From assembly GCA_039029355.1 (NCBI GenBank), contig JBCCGI010000003.1, positions 1-64,000 on the forward strand: a stretch of DNA of 64,000 bases, written 5' to 3'. Source of the stretch: JBCCGI01 sp039029355. Its GTDB lineage: Bacteria > Planctomycetota > UBA1135 > GCA-002686595. Below the pieces are notes generated by a model. The model had not been told where the DNA came from. It searched no databases and saw only the letters and a list, made by a program, of their open reading frames with translations. The translations under genes were made by a program, and so were the position numbers. Positions 8,193-15,327 of the stretch are shown here, one piece after another (position 1 is the first letter of the stretch; each line of letters opens with the position of its first letter).

Positions 8193-9347
8193 TCAGGCTG
8201 CTTCCTCTTCGGTCGCGCCGCGGGCGACGCGAACCTGGATCTCGTCGGGCACGCTGCCGCGTGCTGCGAAGTTCTCGACCAGCTTGATCAGCGTCAGGTT
8301 GACGGTCGTGCCTGAGGCCGCCAGCACGACGCCGTCGTCGGAGACGAGGTCCTCGACCAACCGCATCCCGCGAACCAGCTTGGACGCGGGGACGACGAGC
8401 ACCGCGTCCTCGGGCTCCGGCACGACCACGCCCTTCAGAGCCTCGAGCAGCTCCGGCGCGTGTTCCTGTGCGAGCTTGGTCGCCGCGCCTCTGGTGCCGC
8501 CGCAACCGCGTAGGTAGTCGGCAGCGAGCCGCAGGAGCTCTCCTCCCAGCACCACCGGATCCCAATCCTGGGGCGGCCCCTGGCGCTCCTCCTCGGTCGC
8601 CGGTGTCGACTGGCGGGCGACTATCTCCGCGACCTCTTCGAGGCGCGGCGTACCCTCGATCAAGCGCGCGCCGAGGGCCGGATGCCCGGCGACGGCACAC
8701 TCCTCCTCTTCGCTCAGCTCGGCGCCGAGGTAGGCCCGGTTCATCAGCCCCTTCGGGAGCGTGAGACAGCCGAGCAGCGACAGCATGGCCGAGAGCTCGT
8801 ATCTCCACGGCGCGGGCGGGCTCAGCCGCTCGACGACGTGCGCGACGATCGCGCGCGTGCGCACCTGGTAGCCGGCCACGATCGGATGGACCAGGCCGAG
8901 GATGTCGGTCAGCAGCTCGATGCTGGACCGCAGTGTGCCCTCCAGCAGCTCCTTCTCGGCGACCATCAGCTCGTGGAACTCACGCGCCTCGCCCAGGGCC
9001 TGCCGCAGCGGGCCCGAGGGGCAGGGCTTGGTCAGGAAGCGGAAGATGCCGCCTTCGTTGACCGCGGCGATGGCGTCGTCCTGGTCGGCCTGGCCCGTGA
9101 GAAGCACGCGCGCGGTCATCGGCGCCAGCGTCTTCGCGTAGGCGAGGAACTCGGCGCCGTTCATCTTCGGCATACGCATGTCCGAGACGACGACGGCGAA
9201 CGGGCCCGACTCCGCGAGCTGCTTGAGCCCCTCCGCTCCGCTGTTTGCCGTCGCGACGTCGAAGTCGCGGCGAAGGATGACGCGCAGGCCCTGCGTTACG
9301 CGCTCTTCGTCGTCGACAAGGAGGAGCTTCGGTCGGATCTTGCTCAC
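8193..9347 (-). CDS. REC with degenerate HD-GYP domain (HnoD-like response regulator)
   Basis: The protein has 384 residues. The receiver spans about 5-125 with Asp56 (VVVSDMRMP), LLTGQAD and FLTKPC. The second half aligns by pattern with HD-GYP domains, but the metal-binding His-Asp is gone: where active enzymes read LLHDIGK it has AMLSLLGCLTLP. No GYP motif is present. It should not hydrolyse c-di-GMP. In Shewanella the equivalent degenerate protein HnoD restrains the EAL enzyme HnoB until phosphorylated, and the adjacency here fits that role. The GTG start at 9347 overlaps the upstream stop as GTGA, indicating translational coupling; a longer upstream frame is Arg-rich shadow sequence. Confidence 0.87.
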   Translation of the reverse strand: MSKIRPKLLLVDDEERVTQGLRVILRRDFDVATANSGAEGLKQLAESGPFAVVVSDMRMPKMNGAEFLAYAKTLAPMTARVLLTGQADQDDAIAAVNEGGIFRFLTKPCPSGPLRQALGEAREFHELMVAEKELLEGTLRSSIELLTDILGLVHPIVAGYQVRTRAIVAHVVERLSPPAPWRYELSAMLSLLGCLTLPKGLMNRAYLGAELSEEEECAVAGHPALGARLIEGTPRLEEVAEIVARQSTPATEEERQGPPQDWDPVVLGGELLRLAADYLRGCGGTRGAATKLAQEHAPELLEALKGVVVPEPEDAVLVVPASKLVRGMRLVEDLVSDDGVVLAASGTTVNLTLIKLVENFAARGSVPDEIQVRVARGATEEEAA

Positions 9348-10561
9348 CCCGCCTCCCGCAGCTCGGACTGTTGGATGTCGCTGCGCACCGCGTCGCGCCA
9401 GCCCTCGAGCTGCGCCGTCAGGCCCAGCCTGGCGACCAGCGTCTGGTCGAGTCGCGCCGGTGGTGCTTCGCCGCGCAGCTCCGCGAGGGCGTCCTCGACC
9501 AGGCATTGCGCGATGTGGACGGCGGCGGACGCGTCGGGCTCGTCCGCTTCGATGCGGTCGGGTGCGTGGTGGGCGGCGACCGCGGTGACGACGCACTCGG
9601 GCAGCCCCCAGAGCGCCAGGGTCGCGGCGCCGACGTCGGCGTGTGTGGCCCCCAGCAGCTCCAGCTCGACCTCGTCGAGCGGGCGCCCCGACGCCGCGCT
9701 CTCGGACAGCGCGCGGCGGAAGTCCTCGGGCGCGCGTGTCGCGAGGACCAGCTGGCCGAGGTCATGGAGCAACCCCGCACAGCCCGCGGTCGCGTCTTCG
9801 TCCACGACCCGCAGCGCGGCCCGCGAGACCAGCAGCGCCTGCTGCTGGAGGGCGTCGGCCGACAGCTCGGGGACGTCGTCCAGCGGCATCGCGCGGACGA
9901 CCTCGGCGCTGAGCACGAGCTGCTCGATCGTCTTCACGCCCAGGATGCGCACCGCGTCGCGCGCGTCTGCGATCGAGCGGGGCAGGGAGAAGAAGGCCGA
10001 GTTGCACATTTGCAGCATCCGCGCGCACATCGCCGGATCGCTCTCGATGATCCCCGCGACGTCGTCGAGCTCCGTCTCGGGTGAGCTGAGGAGCTGCTTC
10101 AGACGCATGTAGAGACGCGGGGCCGCCGGCAGATCGCGCACTCCGCCCACGACCTCGAACAGGCGGTCGCTGCGCAGTAGGGGGAGGAAGGCGCGCGCGC
10201 GGTCGATCGTGCTCACGACCTCCTCGCGGCCGGTCGGCTTGGCGAGCCACTGGTGCGCCGAGGGGGCGGCCCGGACCGTCGCCTCCTCGTCGGCTTGGCC
10301 CGACAGGATGATGCGCAGCGTGCGTGGATACAGCTCCTGCACGCGCGAGAGGAACTGCGCCCCGTCCATGCCCGGCATACGCATGTCGCTGATAACGACG
10401 TCCGCAGGCTCGTCGGCGAGCAGCTCGAGCGCCTTCTCGGCGCCCTCGGCGAAGCGCATGCTCCAGCGCTTTCTCTCGCGCCGCATCGCGGCGCGCATGC
10501 CCTGCAAGAGGGGCGGCTCGTCATCGACGAAGAGCACGCGGAGCAGCTCAGGCTGCGTCAC
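9344..10561 (-). CDS. REC-HDOD response regulator
   Basis: The protein has 405 residues. The receiver spans about 5-125 with Asp59 (VVISDMRMPG), IILSGQAD and WLAKPTG. An HDOD domain spans about 145-345 (LPAAPRLYMRLKQLL, ESDPAMCARMLQMCNSAFF, AVRILGVKTIEQLVL, GLLHDLGQLVLATR, GATHADVGAATLALWGLPECVV). HDOD domains are HD-related scaffolds that usually lack hydrolase activity and act in signalling or gene control. A GTG with GAGGAGG six bases upstream sets the start, giving a 14-base overlap with the kinase gene; a GTG seven codons earlier is possible but lacks a site. It occupies the slot of a third output in the H-NOX pathway. Confidence 0.9.
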   Translation of the reverse strand: MTQPELLRVLFVDDEPPLLQGMRAAMRRERKRWSMRFAEGAEKALELLADEPADVVISDMRMPGMDGAQFLSRVQELYPRTLRIILSGQADEEATVRAAPSAHQWLAKPTGREEVVSTIDRARAFLPLLRSDRLFEVVGGVRDLPAAPRLYMRLKQLLSSPETELDDVAGIIESDPAMCARMLQMCNSAFFSLPRSIADARDAVRILGVKTIEQLVLSAEVVRAMPLDDVPELSADALQQQALLVSRAALRVVDEDATAGCAGLLHDLGQLVLATRAPEDFRRALSESAASGRPLDEVELELLGATHADVGAATLALWGLPECVVTAVAAHHAPDRIEADEPDASAAVHIAQCLVEDALAELRGEAPPARLDQTLVARLGLTAQLEGWRDAVRSDIQQSELREAG

Positions 10562-11852
10562 GGTTCGCCTCCTCGCCCGCACAGGGGATGCCGATCCGGA
10601 AGGTCGTGCCGACGCCCACCTCGGTGTCGAACGTCAGGCGTCCGGCGTGCTTCTCGACGATGATCTTGTGCGTGATCGAGAGCCCCTGGCCGGTGCCGCG
10701 TCCAACGGCCTTCGTCGTGAAGAAGGGATCGAAGATCCGGTTGCGTACGTCGTGGGGGATGCCGCAGCCGTCGTCGGTGACCTCGATTACGGCGAACCCG
10801 CCCTCGCAGGAAGTGCGCACGCGGATCGTGCCGCGCTCGCCGTCGTTCCTTCCTTCGATCGCGTGCGCGGCGTTCACGACCAGGTTCAGGATGACCTGGT
10901 TGATGTCGCCGGCGTGGCAGAGGACAGGAGGCAGCTCTCCAAGCTCGGTGACGACGTCGGCGATGTACTTGTATTCGTTCTTGGCCACGGTCAGCGTCGT
11001 CCGCACGGCCTCGTTCAGGTCGAGGGGTTCCCGCTCGGCGTCGCCGGGGTGCGAGAACTCCTTCATCGCTCGGACGATCCTGCCGACCCGGTCGACGCCC
11101 TCGGCCGCGCGCTCGAAGGCGGCGGGAACTTCCTCGGCCAGGAACTCGAGGTCCGCGTGCTCCTCGGCCTCCGTGAGCTTCGAGCTAAGCTCCCGGTGTT
11201 CTTCGCCCGGGTCGGAGGCCTCGCGCAGTGCCATGTGCGCGTCGAGCACGGCCTGCAGGTCTTCGAAGGAGTCCTGCAGGAAGCCGATGCTGTCGCCGAC
11301 GAACTGGATCGGCGTGTTGATCTCGTGCGCGATCCCGGCGGCCATCTGGCCGAGCGACTCGAGCTTCTGCGCGTGCCGCAGCTCGAGCTCGAGCTGCTTC
11401 TTCTCGCTCAGGTCCAGCGCGACGCACACCACCCCGTCGTCCTGCACCCCGTTGCCGAGGCGGTTGCCGGAGTAGAGAACGGGCACCTCGTGCCCCTCCG
11501 CGTGTACGAAGTGGACCTCGTGCTGCCCCTCTGTGACGCCCGGTACGTCGGGGTCCTCGAGGCCGTCGGGGAAGCGCATGAGGGCGCTCGCGGAGAGCCC
11601 GACGACCTCGCCCTCTTCCCGACCCAGCAACGCACAGGCAGCGGGGTTCGCCGAGCGCACCCTGCCGCCCGCATCTAGCACCAGCACGGCGCTGCGGATG
11701 CAGGCGAGCACCTCGCCCAGGAAGTCGACGGTGCGCTCGAGCTCCCCCTGCGCGACATACAGCGAGCGCGTCTTGTCTTCGATCATCCCCTCCAGCTGGG
11801 CGATCTCGGAGTGGGCTCGATCGAGCCTCTTCTGGAGGGTCTGCGGGTCCAC
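10548..11852 (-). CDS. H-NOX-associated sensor histidine kinase (PAS, HisKA, HATPase; HnoK-like)
   Basis: This is a soluble 434-residue kinase with no membrane segment. An N-terminal coiled coil spans 5-45. A PAS domain at about 45-150 begins LACIRSAVLVLDAGG. The phospho-acceptor is His176 in AAGIAHEINTPIQFVGD, with an extended helical region between the H-box and the ATPase domain. N-box: DINQVILNLVVNAAHAI. G boxes: VTDDGCGIPHDVRNRIFDPFFTTK and GTGQGLSITHKI. It starts 4 bases after the H-NOX stop at a GTG. With H-NOX as the gas sensor and three receiver proteins downstream, it should be the hub of the phosphorelay. In characterised systems NO-bound H-NOX inhibits this kinase. Confidence 0.92.
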   Translation of the reverse strand: MDPQTLQKRLDRAHSEIAQLEGMIEDKTRSLYVAQGELERTVDFLGEVLACIRSAVLVLDAGGRVRSANPAACALLGREEGEVVGLSASALMRFPDGLEDPDVPGVTEGQHEVHFVHAEGHEVPVLYSGNRLGNGVQDDGVVCVALDLSEKKQLELELRHAQKLESLGQMAAGIAHEINTPIQFVGDSIGFLQDSFEDLQAVLDAHMALREASDPGEEHRELSSKLTEAEEHADLEFLAEEVPAAFERAAEGVDRVGRIVRAMKEFSHPGDAEREPLDLNEAVRTTLTVAKNEYKYIADVVTELGELPPVLCHAGDINQVILNLVVNAAHAIEGRNDGERGTIRVRTSCEGGFAVIEVTDDGCGIPHDVRNRIFDPFFTTKAVGRGTGQGLSITHKIIVEKHAGRLTFDTEVGVGTTFRIGIPCAGEEANRDAA

Positions 11853-11856
11853 TGGG

Positions 11857-12420
11857 CTAGCCGGCCTTGCGCTGCGACTGCGCGATGGTGATGTCGAAGC
11901 AGCACGCGTCGGCGCCCTCGTGGAGGCATGCGAGCTCCTCGTAGCTGACCGGTTGCTCGAAGCGCTCCGCCGCGCCCTGCAGCAGTCCGCGGAACAACGC
12001 GCACAGCTTGCGCGGCGATCGGTACCGGATCACGAGTCGGTCCGGAGCGGTGTCTTCGTACTCGAAGGACGGGGTCACCGCGCCCGGGAAGAGCTTCCTC
12101 ACCTCGACGTGGATGACGTCTTCCACCGTCAGGAGGAACGACTTGAGGTCGGAGACCCGCTCCACGAAGTCCGGGTGCTGCGTCACGAGTCGCCCGAACA
12201 GGTACTTGCCGAAGGCCTCGAGCGCGTCCGCTGGCGAGATGCCCAGGCGCTGGACCGCGGTTGTGAGTAGGGCGACCAGGTCTTCGTCTGGGTAGGTCTC
12301 GGGGCCGACGAAGGCCGTCCTGGTCTGCAGCTGGGTGCTTTCCAGGATCTCCTCGAAGACGTCGAACCCGAAGCTCTCGCCGACGAAGCTCTCGAAGTGT
12401 TTGAAGATGACACCTTTCAT
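11857..12420 (-). CDS. H-NOX heme nitric-oxide sensor
   Basis: This is a 187-residue stand-alone H-NOX of normal length. Key residues fit family numbering with an offset of two: the proximal heme ligand His104 (DVIHVEVRKLFPGA) and the heme-propionate motif Y-x-S-x-R as Tyr133, Ser135, Arg137. The N-terminus MKGVIFKHFESFV is typical. The position matching the distal-pocket Tyr of O2-binding H-NOX (Tyr140 in Thermoanaerobacter) is Leu142, which suggests NO and CO binding without stable O2 binding. A Cys-rich end (CLHEGADACCF) matches the Cys cluster of bacterial H-NOX, proposed to bind zinc or sense redox. It is the first gene of the five-gene operon. Confidence 0.95.
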   Translation of the reverse strand: MKGVIFKHFESFVGESFGFDVFEEILESTQLQTRTAFVGPETYPDEDLVALLTTAVQRLGISPADALEAFGKYLFGRLVTQHPDFVERVSDLKSFLLTVEDVIHVEVRKLFPGAVTPSFEYEDTAPDRLVIRYRSPRKLCALFRGLLQGAAERFEQPVSYEELACLHEGADACCFDITIAQSQRKAG

Positions 12421-12523
12421 GGCATTGAGCCCTGGAGGGGCACTGTGGGTTTCGTCTGGGGCCGACCGGAGCCTGAAGGGGCCTCGCAGCCCCCCTAGGC
12501 GTTCTCCGATATCTGCGATCGAG

Positions 12524-12542
12524 GTTGTGGGGGCGCCACAAC
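12524..12542. promoter_or_regulatory. inverted repeat, candidate operator of the H-NOX operon
   Basis: GTTGTGG and CCACAAC form a perfect 7-base inverted repeat with a 5-base spacer. It lies in the 195-base divergent gap between the H-NOX gene (104 bases from its start) and the dockerin-tailed protein gene (74 bases from its start). The spacing suits a dimeric regulator acting on either promoter. No regulator can be named from the sequence. Confidence 0.35.
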
Positions 12543-12615
12543 AAGGCCTCCTACGCGCCGCCTACTTGGTGGGATCTTCACTGGTCCGGACGGCGCCGAG
12601 TGGCACAATTTGTGG

Positions 12616-13401
12616 ATGAAGCTCGCCCTCGCCGCCCTCCCCCTCTTCGCCTCGCTCGCCGCTGCCCAGTCCGTGGACGTCGTCTCCGCGGAGCGCCGTA
12701 CCGAGGTCGGCGCCTACGGCTTCGACTTTGAGTTCGACGACGGGCTGCTGCTCAACGAGTCCAGCCCCGACGTGGCCGGGCCTTGGAGCTCGGACCTCGT
12801 CGGCGACCTCGACGACTACTACGGCATCGACGTCGCGGATGCTCAGGCGACCGTGGACTCGACGCTCTCCGGCACCGAGCTCAGCGCCGACCTCGACGTC
12901 GTCGCCTCGACGACGGGCAGCCTGTTCATCTCGGATTCGGGGGGGACGGCGGCCTACCGCGCCGACTTCAACGTCACGTCGCAGGTACGGTACGTCTTCA
13001 CCGCGTCGGTGCAGAGCACGTACGGCTACAACGAGAGCTACGCGACGCTCGCCTTCGAAGACGCCGAGCTCTTCGGCGTTGACGCCAGCTACGGAGCCAA
13101 GGATTCGCTGCTGACGTTCGGCTGGTTCCATCCCGGAGCGTACACGCTCGACGCCACTGCCATCGGCTCGGCCGGGCTGAGCGGCGGCGCCGATCTTCAG
13201 AGCGCGTCGACCTCGTTCGAGCTGCAGATCCTGCACGCGGCTGACTCGAACCTGGACGGGATCGTCACCTTCAACGACGCGGTCCTCTTCGTCGAGTTCC
13301 TCCTCGGGGGAAGCCTGCTGGCCGACTTCAACGGCGACGGCGCGCTCACGATCGAGGACTGGGAGGACTACGTCGCGGCCTGGCTGACCGCGGGCGCCTA
13401 G
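12616..13401 (+). CDS. secreted protein with C-terminal dockerin-like EF-hand pair
   Basis: The protein has 261 residues with a signal peptide (MKLALAALPLFASLAAAQS). The middle is beta-rich and acidic with no recognisable catalytic motif. The last 55 residues carry two calcium-loop-like segments, ADSNLDGIVTFNDAVLF and ADFNGDGALTIEDWEDYVAAW. That is the duplicated EF-hand layout of type I dockerin-like tails common in planctomycete secreted proteins. The tail may serve in surface assembly or calcium binding; a cohesin partner is not visible nearby. It is divergent from the H-NOX operon. Its stop shares the four bases CTAG with the stop of the convergent kinase gene. Confidence 0.72.
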   Translation: MKLALAALPLFASLAAAQSVDVVSAERRTEVGAYGFDFEFDDGLLLNESSPDVAGPWSSDLVGDLDDYYGIDVADAQATVDSTLSGTELSADLDVVASTTGSLFISDSGGTAAYRADFNVTSQVRYVFTASVQSTYGYNESYATLAFEDAELFGVDASYGAKDSLLTFGWFHPGAYTLDATAIGSAGLSGGADLQSASTSFELQILHAADSNLDGIVTFNDAVLFVEFLLGGSLLADFNGDGALTIEDWEDYVAAWLTAGA

Positions 13402-14627
13402 TCGCCGCGGACGAGCTCGACCACGGTTCCGCCGGCGGAACCGCCGCTCTCGATGCGCAGTGCCCAGCCGAGTCGGTCGGCGAGGCGCTTCACGATTGCG
13501 AGGCCCAGCCCGAAGCCCGTACCGCCGTCGCCGCGGACGAACGCGTCCGTTCCGCTTCGAAGCAGCTCGGGCGCCATTCCGCGGCCGGTGTCGCGCACCG
13601 CGACGCGGTCGGATGCCAGCTGCACCTCGACGCTCCCCCGGTCGGTCGCGGCCAGCGCGTTGTCGACCAGGTTCCGGAGGAGCACGAGCCACAGGGGCGT
13701 CGGTCCCGCGGGCTCGCCGCTTGCGTTGAGTCGGAGCTCGACGCCGCGCGCCGCGCCGCTCCTGAGCTCGTCGAGCAGCTCCTCGACGGCGTCGGTCAAC
13801 GGACGGTCCGCGGCGGGAGCGGCCTCGCTCTCCTGGCGCGCCAGCGTCAGCAGCTCCTCGACCGTGCGCCGCATGCGCAATACCGACCGGTCCATCCGGC
13901 CGAGCCGGTCACCCAGCCGTGCGGAGTCGGGGGTGCCCTCGTCGCGTACGAGCGCGATGGCTCCCTGCAGGACGGTCAGCGGGTTGCGCAGCTCGTGGCT
14001 TGCGTCGCGCAGGAACTCGCGCTCGCGCGCGAGCGCGTTCTCGCGCTCGTCGAGGAAGTGCGCCAGCCGGTCGGCGAGCAGGCCGACCTCGTCGTTCGAC
14101 GTGTCGCGTCGCAGAGCGGCTGGCGACGGCGGCGTGGCGCCGGGGCGCAGCTGGCCCGCGAGCCGCTCCAGCGGCGCGAGCGTCCGGCGCGCGACCGCAT
14201 AGCCCACGCCGACAGCGAGCAGAGAGAGCAGCAGCACGCTGCCCGCGAGGCCGGCGGCGAGCCAGCGATCGCGTTCGACCTCGCCTGCCTCCAGCACGGC
14301 GACCCAGCGAACGCCGGCCTCGTCGGTCGCGAGCGCGACGTGCCGCTCGACGCCTTCGCGCTCGAGCTCGTGGACGCCGTCGGGCAGATCTGCCGTGGCA
14401 GCGCGCAGCTCGTCCGGTGCCCCGTCGAGGCGCCAGGCGCCGAGCGGCGCTTGCGCCCCGTCGCGTGCGCGCTCGACGCTCGCGCGGACCACCGACCCAA
14501 AGGCGCGGTCCTCCAACAGGAAGTACCCGGCATAGAGCGTGAGCGCGGCGCAGAACGCGACCAGCGCGGTCAGCCCCGCGTGGCTCCAGACCAGGCGCGG
14601 GAGCAGGCTTCGCCCAGGCGCGGTCAC
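13398..14627 (-). CDS. membrane sensor histidine kinase (HAMP-type)
   Basis: The protein has 409 residues. Transmembrane segments at about 15-38 and 125-147 flank a sensor loop of roughly 85 residues. A HAMP-like linker follows (LAPLERLAGQL ... NDEVGLLADRLAHFLDE), then HisKA with His211 in LRDASHELRNPLTVLQG. The ATPase domain has VLLRNLVDNALAA, VRDTGRGM and GFGLGLAIVKRLADRLG. The GTG start overlaps the response-regulator stop as GTGA, so the two are translationally coupled. It probably phosphorylates that OmpR-type regulator. The signal is unknown; the adjacent outer-membrane protein gene suggests envelope status. Confidence 0.92.
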   Translation of the reverse strand: MTAPGRSLLPRLVWSHAGLTALVAFCAALTLYAGYFLLEDRAFGSVVRASVERARDGAQAPLGAWRLDGAPDELRAATADLPDGVHELEREGVERHVALATDEAGVRWVAVLEAGEVERDRWLAAGLAGSVLLLSLLAVGVGYAVARRTLAPLERLAGQLRPGATPPSPAALRRDTSNDEVGLLADRLAHFLDERENALAREREFLRDASHELRNPLTVLQGAIALVRDEGTPDSARLGDRLGRMDRSVLRMRRTVEELLTLARQESEAAPAADRPLTDAVEELLDELRSGAARGVELRLNASGEPAGPTPLWLVLLRNLVDNALAATDRGSVEVQLASDRVAVRDTGRGMAPELLRSGTDAFVRGDGGTGFGLGLAIVKRLADRLGWALRIESGGSAGGTVVELVRGD

Positions 14628-15310
14628 GCGTCGCCCTCCGGCGGCGCGAGCCGCACGCCGCGTCCGCGCACCGTGTGGAGGAGCGGGGTTGCGAACGGCC
14701 GGTCGAGCACCTGGCGCACGAGGTAGAGGTGCGAGCGCAGCAGGTCGCGGTCGGGCGTGTTCGCGCCCCAGATGGCCTGCTCGAGCTCTTCGCGCGACAC
14801 GATGCGCGGCGACTCGCGGGCGAGGATCGTGACGATCTCCGCCCCGATCCGATGGAGCGTCAGCGACCTCCCCGCGCGCGAGATGCGGCCTTGCCCGGGA
14901 TCCACGACGAGGTCTCCGACCCGCAGCACCTCGTCGCCGACGGTCCCGCTCGCGCGGCGGTGGAGCGCCTCGAGGCGAACGAGCAACTCGGTCATCTCGA
15001 AGGGCTTCAGGAGGTAGTCGTCCGCGCCGGCCTCAAAGCCCAGCACCTTGTCCTCCAGCGTGTCCCGCGCCGTCAGCATCAGGATCGGCACGTCGCGGCG
15101 CGCGCTGCGGCGCACGCTGCGGCACAGCTCGAGGCCGTCAAGACCCGGGAGCCCCAGGTCCAGCACGACGACGTCGAACCCGTCGCGTGATGCCAGGTGG
15201 AGCCCCGTGAGCCCGTCGTACGCGAGCTCGGCGGTGTGCCCTTTGGCCTCCAGGTACTCGGCCACGGTTGCGGAGAGGTCCGCGTCGTCCTCGATCAGAA
15301 GCAGGCGCAT
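14624..15310 (-). CDS. OmpR/PhoB-family response regulator
   Basis: The protein has 228 residues. The receiver carries acidic pair EDD (7-9), phospho-acceptor Asp51 (VVLDLGLPG), the Thr in LMLTARD and the Lys in YLLKPFEM. A winged-helix DNA-binding domain spans about 130-225 with the trans-activation-loop pattern LTLHRIGAEIVTILARES...VSREELEQAIWG...RSHLYLVRQVLDRPF...LHTVRGRGVRL. It lies 17 bases after the MipA-like gene and overlaps the kinase by four bases, so all three are probably one transcript. Likely targets include its own operon; no binding site could be assigned. Confidence 0.94.
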   Translation of the reverse strand: MRLLLIEDDADLSATVAEYLEAKGHTAELAYDGLTGLHLASRDGFDVVVLDLGLPGLDGLELCRSVRRSARRDVPILMLTARDTLEDKVLGFEAGADDYLLKPFEMTELLVRLEALHRRASGTVGDEVLRVGDLVVDPGQGRISRAGRSLTLHRIGAEIVTILARESPRIVSREELEQAIWGANTPDRDLLRSHLYLVRQVLDRPFATPLLHTVRGRGVRLAPPEGDA

Positions 15311-15327
15311 GCCGGTGGCGACGGTCG

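Noticed and set aside
8193..9596. Extended start for the degenerate HD-GYP regulator
   Set aside because: The extra 83 codons are Arg-rich shadow of the upstream HDOD gene; the GTG in the GTGA overlap gives a normal receiver N-terminus.
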